From assembly GCA_021791995.1 (NCBI GenBank), contig JAJYVN010000019.1, forward strand, positions 1 to 9,809: 9,809 nt of DNA, read 5' to 3'. Origin of the DNA: Bacillota bacterium. Lineage in GTDB: Bacteria; Bacillota; Sulfobacillia; RBS10-35; JAJYVN01. Under the pieces are notes generated by a model. It was not told where the DNA came from, made no database searches, and was given only the letters and a program-made list of their open reading frames with translations. Of this stretch, positions 1 through 6,630 are shown in pieces. Position 1 is the stretch's first letter; the number at the start of each line of letters is the position of its first letter. A program made the translations under genes and the position numbers.

Positions 1-655
1 GTCCGAGGAGCTCACCGCGCCGCAGGCCGGTGTACGCAGCCACCAGAAGCAAATCGGCGAGCGTGGGCCACCCAACGTCTCGTGCTACCGCCGCCATCGC
101 GTCCACCTCGGCCATCGTGAACGCGCGCACCCGGCGAGCAGCTTGCCGTGGGCCGCGCGTGCGATCCACGGGGTTGGTTGTGAGCTCACCAAGGCGCACT
201 GCGTCCTCCAGAGCGTTGCGGAGAACCGCGCGCACGAATGCCGCCGTGCGCGCTGAGCGCTTTCCACGCAGCGCGTCGACCATGGCTTGAATGCGGGCAG
301 GCGTGAGGTCCGCAAGTGGTACCGCACCCAAAGCGGGTACGATATGCACGCGAACTAGTCCGTCGTAGCTCTGGAGTGTCGTCGGACGTATGTCTGGTGC
401 CTTCGTCCGCAACCACGCGACCATGTACTGCTCAACAGTCTGCCGGCTTGGGGCGACGTATGTCGCTCCCGCCCGGTCAATCTCTGCCTGCCGCGCACGC
501 ATCCGCTCCTCCGCCCCGCTCTTGGTGCCGTGAAAGGTCTCCGTCTCGCGCCGACGCTTGCCGCCCGGTCCTGGCGGCAGGTCGCACACAATCTCCCATG
601 TGCGCGGCCGGTCAGGCCGGTCGTCCTTGCCGGGGCGGGCTCTCAGGTGCGGCAT
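1..655 (-). CDS. Tyrosine recombinase / phage-type integrase (3' end cut off by window edge)
   Basis: Site-specific recombinase expected to insert and excise the host element. The visible 218 residues hold an N-terminal arm-binding region (residues about 18-60, with the basic turn GGKRRRET near 31-38), an SAM-like core-binding domain (about 72-165) and the start of the catalytic domain. AAYTGLRRGELLG at 206-218 contains the first catalytic arginine (R212). The remaining catalytic residues, including the tyrosine, lie outside the window. The ATG at 655 is preceded by GAGGTGA at good spacing. The gene starts only 12 bases after the SIR2-like stop codon, so it is probably co-transcribed with it. 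An integrase at the edge of accessory genes is the usual end of an ICE or prophage, so an att site may lie to the left. The family call is firm; the element type is inferred. Confidence 0.93.
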   Translation of the reverse strand, partial: MPHLRARPGKDDRPDRPRTWEIVCDLPPGPGGKRRRETETFHGTKSGAEERMRARQAEIDRAGATYVAPSRQTVEQYMVAWLRTKAPDIRPTTLQSYDGLVRVHIVPALGAVPLADLTPARIQAMVDALRGKRSARTAAFVRAVLRNALEDAVRLGELTTNPVDRTRGPRQAARRVRAFTMAEVDAMAAVARDVGWPTLADLLLVAAYTGLRRGELLG

Positions 656-667
656 ACGGTCACCTCT

Positions 668-2338
668 TCAACTCAGAGACGCCCTTGGTTCGCCTGCTGT
701 TGTCCTCCCGACGCATCGCCGTTCAAGCAGAGCTCGCAAGGAGTCTCCCAGATCGTAGTAGCCGGCGAGATCAAGGCCACCCTCTCGACGTTCTTGAATC
801 GGATCGACGCCCTGATCGCGCAGCAGCGCCACAAGCTCAGTCAGTTTGGTCGCATCTGTAGGACCCACGCTTCGAGTGCCTGCCGACCGCGAAGCCTGGG
901 TCAGTGATGGCAGTGCCGACACCTGTTGGAAGAGCTCGACGGTGCGGAGCACTGACGCCCAGTCGCTCTTACCGCCAGCGCACAACAGAGGGTACAGCCC
1001 CTCCCACGGCGGATCCTTGCGTAGCGGCTTGAGTGACCCGTAGACAGCGTCGCCGTTACGCGAAACCGCCGGCCCCGGCGTGAAGCCCGCCGCCGCCCGC
1101 CGGAGCAATTCTTGGCTGAGGTCGGTCTCCCCTCTCAGATCCGCATATGCGGCCATCCACACCATATCGACAGCATCCACCTTCTCATCCGGAGCCGGAG
1201 ACCCGTCAGTGACCCACCCAACCTTGCCGTCCCGCAGGCAGGCCCGAGCCAGTCCGAGTGCCATCTCCAAGAATCCACCCCGCACCATGCCCGAGTACAT
1301 ATCCCGGAACGATGGGTAATACACTTGCGAGCCGGCGTCAGCGACATATTGTAGCTGAGTTGAGTACTCACCGGCGTACTTCGACGCCGGAGGAATCAAA
1401 GTTCCTCGGCCTTGCTGCGTGGCATAGGTAATGAATTCCTCAGCTTTGAGTGCAAATACTGCAACCCTTGGGCCGAAGCGCTTCAAGTGTTGCAACAGCC
1501 GAGCGCCGTCCGGGTCAACTATGATCAGCAAATGCCCGTCTGATTTCGCCCACTTGGCGACCGAGGAAGTGAGGTCATCATCGCGAAAGCTATAACCGAT
1601 CACGCATAATACGTCTGTCTTCTCCAAGCACTCCTCCAACCTTCGCCTTAGTTGCGGAAATGGATCACGGAACTCAGAGTTCTTCAAACCAGGGTAAAGC
1701 ATTACCGGCTCTAATGGCTGTCCATCTATTCCCGTGAAGGTGGGCGAGGTGTCCGACATCCTAATCGGCACCCGAACCACTTCGGTCCGAGACCTATACC
1801 ATAAGATCGATCCATGCACCTTAAGTAATCGTACTCTTTGCCATTGTGCTGAAAGGTACTCTGCTCGCCACTCCTCGTTGTAGCCGTCACTGAGATTCAA
1901 GCCCGCATCCTGCGCGATGAGCTCAATGCACGTGTCATAGTTAGAGGTGATGATTAGCGGGTAGTGCTCAGGAAAAACTTTTAGGATGGCAGACAACGGA
2001 CGGACAGCCTCTAAGGTAGGCAAACAAACGGAGCGAAGATACTGGCGCAGTTCGGCCCTAAGATCGTTGGCAAGGTGCAGGTTGGCAAAGCTTCTCCTCG
2101 CACGGTAGAGACAAGTTAGGGCCTGAGGCGGCTCACAAAGAAGCTGCAAGGCGTCAAGGAGCGACTCTATATCCGTGTTCTCCAACCCACCTAACGTGTC
2201 GACCAAGCGGTCGAAGAACCGCAGAAGCTGCGGTTTCGATGCCAGTGTCTCGCGGAATCTCCTGGGCATCTCAAACGTGGTCGGAATACCGGCGTCAGCC
2301 GAAAAACCAGCCCCCAGAAGAAGCGCCGGTTCTGTCAC
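668..2338 (-). CDS. SIR2-like (SIR2_2 type) predicted NADase, probable antiphage effector
   Basis: A 556-residue protein with an N-terminal SIR2-like Rossmann domain. Visible motifs are GAGFS at residues 9-13 with AGIPT just after (nucleotide binding), TSNYD at 131-135 (N133, D135), KVHGS at 173-177 with the probable catalytic H175, and VIGYSFRDDD at 246-255. In defence proteins this domain usually degrades NAD+ on infection. The C-terminal half (about 300-556) matches nothing I recognise and is probably a helical sensor or oligomerisation region. I chose the GTG at 2338 because AAGGGGG (2346-2352) lies 7 bases upstream and the glycine loop then falls at residue 9. The frame stays open to 2518, but that stretch overlaps another coding frame. 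There is no HerA or TIR/SLOG partner beside it, so it may act alone. Defence role is inferred from family and context. Confidence 0.85.
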   Translation of the reverse strand: MTEPALLLGAGFSADAGIPTTFEMPRRFRETLASKPQLLRFFDRLVDTLGGLENTDIESLLDALQLLCEPPQALTCLYRARRSFANLHLANDLRAELRQYLRSVCLPTLEAVRPLSAILKVFPEHYPLIITSNYDTCIELIAQDAGLNLSDGYNEEWRAEYLSAQWQRVRLLKVHGSILWYRSRTEVVRVPIRMSDTSPTFTGIDGQPLEPVMLYPGLKNSEFRDPFPQLRRRLEECLEKTDVLCVIGYSFRDDDLTSSVAKWAKSDGHLLIIVDPDGARLLQHLKRFGPRVAVFALKAEEFITYATQQGRGTLIPPASKYAGEYSTQLQYVADAGSQVYYPSFRDMYSGMVRGGFLEMALGLARACLRDGKVGWVTDGSPAPDEKVDAVDMVWMAAYADLRGETDLSQELLRRAAAGFTPGPAVSRNGDAVYGSLKPLRKDPPWEGLYPLLCAGGKSDWASVLRTVELFQQVSALPSLTQASRSAGTRSVGPTDATKLTELVALLRDQGVDPIQERREGGLDLAGYYDLGDSLRALLERRCVGRTTAGEPRASLS

Positions 2339-2345
2339 ATACACG

Positions 2346-2352
2346 CCCCCTT
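2346..2352 (-). promoter_or_regulatory. Ribosome binding site that fixes the SIR2-like start
   Basis: AAGGGGG on the minus strand lies 7 bases before GTG 2338 and only 1 base before the in-frame GTG at 2344, so it supports the later start. No comparable site precedes the further upstream in-frame codons. Confidence 0.65.
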
Positions 2353-2433
2353 CGCTGCTGTGCCCGGTCGTCACCGTTGAACCTGCCGCACGGTCTTCGT
2401 CGTCCAGAAGTCTGTCTGCCACTCTGACCCTGC

Positions 2434-2598
2434 CTAGCGCACCAACGCCACGACGGGCGTGGCACCGGCCCGGGTAGCGGACGCTCGCAGACGCGCCAGG
2501 GGAACATCGTCCGGCCAATCCTCCAGGCTTCCTGCGTGCGAGTGAATGTACCGCGTGCGGCTCCGGGTACGAGCGATCAGGCCGATAGCGGTGCCGCG
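2434..2598 (-). pseudogene. C-terminal domain of the AbrB-zinc protein, separated by an in-frame TAG
   Basis: After the TAG at 2599-2601 that ends the AbrB-zinc ORF, the same frame stays open for 54 more codons and ends at TAG 2434-2436. The translated stretch looks like real protein: alternating hydrophobic strand (AIGLIA), a basic turn, RYIHSH, then an amphipathic helix ending in GATPVVALVR. Joined to the last 20 or so residues before the stop (RVAAHLRGLGWTVEE), it resembles a small alpha/beta domain of restriction-endonuclease-like or Hjc-like layout, with the usual acidic and lysine catalytic residues missing. That fold guess is weak. The simplest reading is a CAG-to-TAG nonsense change that cut off the domain; stop readthrough is the alternative. 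No separate start codon with an RBS was seen. Confidence 0.6.
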
Positions 2599-2991
2599 CT
2601 ACCCTCGCTCTTCGACGGTCCAGCCCAGACCACGCAGGTGTGCCGCCACCCGCTCGTCTGGCGACACGTCCAGCCCGCCGGATACCGCAGGCTGTCCCCT
2701 AACCCCTATCTGCGTGGCTGGGGCGCCGCCCACGCTGGCCGTCACGCCGCCATACAGCCGTCCCAAGCTCGCGGTACACCCACGACACACACGCCTCCCG
2801 GCGAACTCCCATGCGTCGTCACCGCTACCGCAGAAGAAGCAGCCAGGTCGGTACACATGAAGCACGATCTTCTCCCCGTCAAGGAACACCTGAAGCGGCG
2901 TGCCGGGCGCGATTCCAACGGTACGGCGAACCTCGACCGGAATCACGACACGATCGAGGTCGTCGATCTGCCGAACGATGCCGCCTGGCAC
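2599..2991 (-). CDS. AbrB/SpoVT-type DNA-binding regulator with four-cysteine zinc ribbon (upstream of SIR2 gene)
   Basis: A predicted transcription regulator of 130 residues. Residues 5-46 are a swapped-hairpin AbrB domain (IVRQIDDLDRVVIPVEVRR, then GIAPGTPL and EKIVLHVYRPG). A short zinc-ribbon follows, with C51/C54 (CFFCG) and C69/C72 (CRGC). The highly conserved glycine of the LGRVV motif is aspartate here (D13), which is unusual and might weaken DNA binding. The GTG start at 2991 has GGGGGAG a few bases upstream. The frame continues after the TAG for another 54 codons (see the separate entry), so the original protein was probably about 185 residues. It sits between the methyltransferase module and the SIR2-like gene, so control of the SIR2 gene or of itself is likely, but that is inference. 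Confidence 0.85.
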   Translation of the reverse strand: MPGGIVRQIDDLDRVVIPVEVRRTVGIAPGTPLQVFLDGEKIVLHVYRPGCFFCGSGDDAWEFAGRRVCRGCTASLGRLYGGVTASVGGAPATQIGVRGQPAVSGGLDVSPDERVAAHLRGLGWTVEERG

Positions 2992-3167
2992 GGAACTCCC
3001 CCTGTGTCAACACACTTCGCCAGTGGCAGTGGCACATCCTGCCATGCAACGGCTTCTTCAAACCAGACTGTCACCGAAGTCGAGGTGCAGGTGTTCTCGC
3101 AAGGTCCGGTTCGCATCGGACTCACAAGAGCAGAGATCCAGACTCGCGGCCTGATTTGCCTCCGTCT
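2992..3167 (-). other. Intergenic spacer upstream of the SIR2-side AbrB regulator
   Basis: A 176-base gap with no gene I can support. It contains tgtgtcaacaca at 3003-3014 (5-base arms, 2-base centre) directly before the RBS of the AbrB gene. This could be an autoregulatory operator, though the dyad is short. Short open frames here read somewhat like protein, but none has a start codon with an RBS. No convincing sigma-70 promoter was found. Confidence 0.35.
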
Positions 3168-3413
3168 CTAGGCACGTTGCCGCGCGTAGTGCGTCCGAAC
3201 ATATTCCTGAGCTTGTTGCAGAAGGGCGGGCTCGGCGCCCGCTTCAAACGAAGCTGTGGCAATCAATCCGGTTGCCTGGTCTATATCAGCAGGTCCGCTG
3301 AGATATCCTTGCCACCGGCCATCGTCAAGCCGCTTGTAGAGAAGCGTCAGATGCTCTTGGGCTAGGTCGCTGAAGTCGACCGCCACCCACCGATGCGCAC
3401 TGTAGTTCATCAT
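3168..3413 (-). CDS. Small uncharacterised protein downstream of the methyltransferase
   Basis: An 81-residue protein that I do not recognise. It starts MMNYSAHRWVAV and is soluble, with no membrane segment, signal peptide or cysteine motif. The first half looks like beta strands (HRWVAVDF, LTLLYKRL, RWQGYLSG). The second half looks like a helix (EPALLQQAQEYVRTHYARQ). The start has a very strong RBS, GAGGAGG. The first ATG (3413) is 4 bases after AGGAGG and the second (3410) is 7 bases after it, so either may be used. Only 19 bases separate it from the methyltransferase stop codon, so the two are almost certainly one operon. A role as accessory, specificity or control factor for the methyltransferase/nuclease is possible but unproven. 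Confidence 0.75.
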   Translation of the reverse strand: MMNYSAHRWVAVDFSDLAQEHLTLLYKRLDDGRWQGYLSGPADIDQATGLIATASFEAGAEPALLQQAQEYVRTHYARQRA

Positions 3414-3432
3414 TGCACCTCCTCGTTGACAG

Positions 3433-5073
3433 TTACTCCTCCTCGACGGGCTCGTTGCCAATGCCGAGAGTCCGTTGCCTTCCCGCTCTGGGTTGCTCTC
3501 GCTGAGCACGCTTGAAGGTCATGCCACCCTTGCTCATGTCGGTGTACTCCGGTCGCTCGGTGCCGTCCAGAAGGCCCCCAACGGTCAGAATCTGGATCTT
3601 GGGATAGGCCCCGTGGAAGGGGGATTCGTAGAAGCCTGCGCTGGCCGCCTCTTGCAGCATCGGCCGCGTTGGCGGCGTGAGCGTGACGAAGAAGCCTAGG
3701 CTGGCCTTTTCTCGCTCAACCGTGGCGATCAGTTCACGCACCATGGTGACGGAGACGTGTTCTCCGCCTTTGACGGACACGATGATCTGCTTGGCGTTCT
3801 CCTCGCCGTCGTGGAAGAAAATCTTGCCGTCTATTCCGCCGTCGGCGCCCTTCTTGTGACCTTGATACGGTTGCGCCCCGACCAGCGAGCATGCCCACCA
3901 CTGAAATTGGTACTTGTCTCGGGCAGCTAGGTCGGTGGCGCCGCCGATGTCCTTGGGTGTACCGACCACCTCGAACTGGGCCTCGGCACCGAAGGCGTTT
4001 CTAAGTCGCGTCTCGATCAGCGTGATGGCAAGGTGTGTGATGTCGATGCCGAGCCACCTGCGCCCGAGCTTCTGCGCAGCGTGAACCGCCGTTCCGCACC
4101 CGCAGAAGGGGTCGAGAACAACGTCACCATGGTTGGACGACGCGTTTAGGATCCGCTCGAGAAGGGCAAGTGGCTTCTGGGTCGGATAACCGAGTCGCTC
4201 GGCCGCCTGAGACGAAATCGGGGGCACGTCGGTCCACACACTCTGCAACGAAACACCTGGCTGCTCATCGAGATACTTCTTCAAGCGCGGCAAACCGGTG
4301 CGGGAATATACAAGTCGTCCCTGGGCCTCAAGATCACGCAAAGTCTCTTCAGCGTAGCCCCAATACCGTTTACCCGGAGGCGCTTGGCCGTTCCAGAGAT
4401 AGCGGCCGCCTGGACGCGCAGACGTGATGTCGGCGAGCATGTAGCGTCGCCCTGTCGCCGCGTCTGCATGGTGGTAAAACGCTTCGACGTACTCTTCATC
4501 ATAAGGCACTCGTTGTTCGTTCCATGTCCAGGTCGCACCCTTGGTATAGAACAGCAACGTGTCGTGAACTGGGCCATACCGTTTGAGCCGATTGTGAGCA
4601 CTAGTGCGCTTCCACACGACTTCATTGCGAAAGTGCTCCGGTCCGAAAACTGCATCCAACGTGACCTTGACATAATGGCTAGCGGTCGGATCGCAATGCA
4701 AGTAGAGACTCCCTGTCGGCTTCAGCACCCGATGCAACTCCACCAGCCTGTTTGCCATCATAACCAAGTAGGCCATCATGTCGCTGCCATCTAAAAACCG
4801 GTGGAAGGCCTCCACAACCTCGACCACCCGAACATTTGGGCAATGCAACAGGTCGTTGTATTCTCGTTGCGTTTCCTCCGATTCCCAACTCCAACTGTCT
4901 TTGAAAGCCTCAATCTGGGCTTCAGACCGTTGACCCGTCGGGGATTTGAACAACACGTTGTAGTCTTGCTTTGAGTTGAACGGCGGATCTAAGTAGATTA
5001 GGTCAATGCTCTCGTCGGCGATGTGCTCGCGCAACACCTGCAGGTTATCACCGTAGTAGAGCCTGTTCGGCAT
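3433..5073 (-). CDS. Beta-class site-specific DNA methyltransferase fused to an Mrr-like nuclease-fold domain
   Basis: A 546-residue predicted N6-adenine (or N4-cytosine) DNA methyltransferase. Motif IV comes first (YLDPPF, residues 27-32, the catalytic loop), the target-recognition region lies in the middle, and the SAM-binding motif I follows (DPFCGCGT, 321-328), preceded by YPTQKP at 296-301. This order defines the beta class. The C-terminal 150 residues form a restriction-endonuclease-like domain: GADGGIDG at 409-416 and IIVSVKGG at 430-437 place an aspartate (D415) and lysine (K435) as in PD-(D/E)XK enzymes, but serine (S433) stands where E or Q is usual. I chose ATG 5073 because GAGG lies 5 bases upstream and the YYGDN motif then sits at residues 6-10; ATG 5088 is the alternative. 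It is closely coupled to the gene upstream (7-base gap) and downstream (19 bases). Confidence 0.9.
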   Translation of the reverse strand: MPNRLYYGDNLQVLREHIADESIDLIYLDPPFNSKQDYNVLFKSPTGQRSEAQIEAFKDSWSWESEETQREYNDLLHCPNVRVVEVVEAFHRFLDGSDMMAYLVMMANRLVELHRVLKPTGSLYLHCDPTASHYVKVTLDAVFGPEHFRNEVVWKRTSAHNRLKRYGPVHDTLLFYTKGATWTWNEQRVPYDEEYVEAFYHHADAATGRRYMLADITSARPGGRYLWNGQAPPGKRYWGYAEETLRDLEAQGRLVYSRTGLPRLKKYLDEQPGVSLQSVWTDVPPISSQAAERLGYPTQKPLALLERILNASSNHGDVVLDPFCGCGTAVHAAQKLGRRWLGIDITHLAITLIETRLRNAFGAEAQFEVVGTPKDIGGATDLAARDKYQFQWWACSLVGAQPYQGHKKGADGGIDGKIFFHDGEENAKQIIVSVKGGEHVSVTMVRELIATVEREKASLGFFVTLTPPTRPMLQEAASAGFYESPFHGAYPKIQILTVGGLLDGTERPEYTDMSKGGMTFKRAQREQPRAGRQRTLGIGNEPVEEE

Positions 5074-5080
5074 TTGGCCC

Positions 5081-5370
5081 TCAGACATGCCAGCACTCAA
5101 TGTGACCCAAGGCAAGAAGATAGCTCACCGGGTTAGAGTCCTCCAGGTGTTCAACGACGTTCTCACACGACCGGTTGAAGTTAATGGGAACCCCTGTGCT
5201 CGACATCCTGATTGGCTCCTTGGACCAGCCTACGTCAAGGCACCCAGCGTCGGACGGGCGGTAAGTCGGAGGGGCGACCAACGAATAGGGAGATCCCCCG
5301 TGTTCTGCTCTGAGAACCAGGTCATGTCGACAAACGCGAGCGGTCCCTCAGTATAACTCAGGCACTCCAC
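5081..5370 (-). pseudogene. Small gene of about 96 codons split by an apparent -1 frameshift
   Basis: I do not recognise the product. A first frame begins at GTG 5370, with the strong RBS GGAGGAG (5377-5383) 6 bases upstream, and reads protein-like (FVDMTWFSEQNTG) until TAG at 5230-5232. A second frame continues the protein-like sequence (PYSLVAPPTYRPSD, then VPINFNRSCENVVEHLE and PVSYLLALGHIECW) and stops at 5081-5083, 7 bases before the methyltransferase ATG. Adding one base in the run of five Gs (C run at 5295-5299 on the plus strand) joins both into one 96-residue protein. The RBS, the position filling the gap, and coupling to the next gene all support a real gene. It may be a sequencing error, a true pseudogene, or programmed slippage. 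Restarting at ATG 5206 would give a 41-residue product. Confidence 0.6.
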
Positions 5371-5429
5371 TGCAGACTCCTCCGCTGACTCGGTTCTCTG
5401 GCAACGTCGCAGCCGTGTCCCTAATGCGC

Positions 5430-5720
5430 CTATCTGGGACCAGTCGGTTCAGCACCCACGTGTCCCGTGACGTGATGGCCCGCCATGTTCTTAACGCCGG
5501 TCACACACGCGGAGCAGATTGACCTGCCGTGTAGTCGATAGAGCCGGTCCGACGAACCGCACATGGCACAGCCTGTCTGGCAGGGGTGCAGGAGAACCCT
5601 GTCACTTTCCATGGACAACTGCAAAGCCTCGCCGCTACCAATGCCGAAGCGATTGCGCAACTCAGCCGGGACGACGACTCGTCCCAAGTCGTCGATCCGC
5701 CGAACGTACGCGGCTCGCAT
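5430..5720 (-). CDS. AbrB/SpoVT-type DNA-binding regulator with four-cysteine zinc ribbon (in the nuclease/methyltransferase cluster)
   Basis: A 96-residue predicted regulator. The AbrB domain (residues 4-46) has the full consensus YVRRIDDLGRVVVPAELR followed by GIGSGEAL and DRVLLHP. The zinc ribbon has C51/C54 (CAMCG) and C69/C72 (CSAC), at exactly the same positions as in the second AbrB protein at 2599-2991, so the two are paralogues. It lacks the longer C-terminal domain of that protein. ATG 5720 was chosen because it starts immediately before the AbrB domain and has a GGGGGTG stretch upstream; a TTG at 5780 would add 20 residues with no family support. It lies 78 bases after the nuclease gene and 59 bases before the frameshifted small gene. 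It probably controls this cluster, perhaps to delay restriction until methylation is complete; this is inference. Confidence 0.85.
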   Translation of the reverse strand: MRAAYVRRIDDLGRVVVPAELRNRFGIGSGEALQLSMESDRVLLHPCQTGCAMCGSSDRLYRLHGRSICSACVTGVKNMAGHHVTGHVGAEPTGPR

Positions 5721-5798
5721 TCCGGCACACCCCCGCCTAGATACGTTCTCCGCTGAGCAGCCAAGTCCTACCAACGCCAAGCCCCGTGACCTTGCGCG

Positions 5799-6587
5799 TT
5801 ACGGCTCGCTGTGCCCTCGTTCGGCTTCAAACATCGTCGATAGCTGCTGCATCACCCGATCTCGGGCTCTTGCCGCATCGGCGACCTGCACGTACTCGAT
5901 GGCAACGAAGCCATCGCCACGTCGCCGATTCTGAGGCGGCTCAAGCGCTTCAATCAATAGCGCTTCCAGGGTGACGATCCACTGCTCCTGGTCGATGCTG
6001 GTCGTCTTAGGTTCGAGTCGACCCTCGGCAGTCACGTCCAGCAACCCGAACCACGAGAAGCGGTCCCAGCGGCTGCGAAGACGATCTTGGGTGTGTTCCC
6101 ACAAGCGCACCCCAAGGGGTCGGTCAGTCGTGCGTCCTACATAGATGGCTACCCTACCATCGTACAGAATGTACACGCCCAACTGCTTGCCGAAGTCGAC
6201 ACGGGTGGCGCCGGGCCCCTGGGCACCCCACAGGCACGGCGACCTTGTATTCCAGGACACATTGTCGCGAAGCCAAAACATGCCGTACGCTCGGACCACG
6301 GAATCACGGTCGTCTGAGCCCTCTGGGCCATCGCCCTCTGTCCGCGCGCTCGGTTTCAGTCGATACATGCCGCGCCCAACCTTTTCGAAAGGGCTTGCGT
6401 CTCCCTGACTCGCGATTGAAGTCGTGATTACCGAGCTTACGGTAGACGCCGGTGTTGCGCCCAGCTTCGTTCTCAAACCGTCGCTGATGATGGCCTGGGT
6501 GATGTCAGTGTAGTGCATCGCCTCACCCTTGGAGCGAAGGACATTGATTATCGCGGCTTTCCAATTCTGCTCGGTCTGACTGGGCAT
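5799..6587 (-). CDS. HARE-HTH plus GIY-YIG nuclease, putative modification-sensing restriction enzyme
   Basis: A 262-residue two-domain protein. Residues about 8-78 look like a HARE-HTH winged helix (NWKAAIINVLRSKG, MHYTDITQAI, then FEKVGRGMYRLKP), a module known from restriction enzymes, RNA polymerase delta subunit and ASXL proteins and proposed to read DNA modification. Residues about 100-225 form a GIY-YIG nuclease: GVYILY at 137-142, IYVGRT at 148-153, RLWEHT at 161-166 (R161), then RWDRFSWFG and a metal-binding glutamate in LEALLIEALEPPQN (E208 or E213, N220). A conserved-looking linker (YGMFWLRDNVSW, 101-112) joins them. ATG 6587 has AAGGGAG just upstream. The gene lies in line with an AbrB regulator and a DNA methyltransferase. 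Single-strand nicking or repair roles cannot be excluded. Confidence 0.85.
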   Translation of the reverse strand: MPSQTEQNWKAAIINVLRSKGEAMHYTDITQAIISDGLRTKLGATPASTVSSVITTSIASQGDASPFEKVGRGMYRLKPSARTEGDGPEGSDDRDSVVRAYGMFWLRDNVSWNTRSPCLWGAQGPGATRVDFGKQLGVYILYDGRVAIYVGRTTDRPLGVRLWEHTQDRLRSRWDRFSWFGLLDVTAEGRLEPKTTSIDQEQWIVTLEALLIEALEPPQNRRRGDGFVAIEYVQVADAARARDRVMQQLSTMFEAERGHSEP

Positions 6588-6599
6588 ACGCAGTCTCCC

Positions 6600-6630
6600 T
6601 TCAGGTACTAAACGTGGTCGTGTGCCTGAA
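6600..6630 (-). promoter_or_regulatory. Inverted repeat overlapping the nuclease gene leader and RBS
   Basis: TTCAGGTAC (6600-6608) and GTGCCTGAA (6622-6630) are inverted repeats matching at 8 of 9 positions, with a 13-base spacer. On the minus strand the second arm ends in CCTGAA, directly joined to the GGGAG of the nuclease RBS. It could be an operator for an AbrB or C-protein-like regulator, or a leader hairpin that limits ribosome access. The match is clear; the function is a guess. Confidence 0.45.

Noticed and set aside
316..907. Plus-strand open frames opposite the integrase and the end of the SIR2-like gene
   Set aside because: They span two well-supported minus-strand genes, are rich in Arg, Ser and Pro and show no domain.
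2339..2518. 60-residue N-terminal extension of the SIR2-like protein
   Set aside because: It would place the glycine loop far from the N-terminus, overlaps the tail of the AbrB frame, and has no good RBS, whereas GTG 2338 has a strong one.
2943..3125. 60-codon minus-strand frame overlapping the AbrB-zinc start
   Set aside because: It has some protein-like stretches but no RBS and overlaps the AbrB gene in another frame.
2536..3365. Plus-strand open frames of 211 and 184 codons
   Set aside because: They are antisense to the AbrB-zinc gene and spacer, have no family signal, and cross gene boundaries on the other strand.
2940..5720. Similar DNA around 2960-2980 and 5690-5707, as a possible direct repeat or att pair
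   Set aside because: The match is the shared coding sequence of the two AbrB paralogues and does not extend outside the genes.
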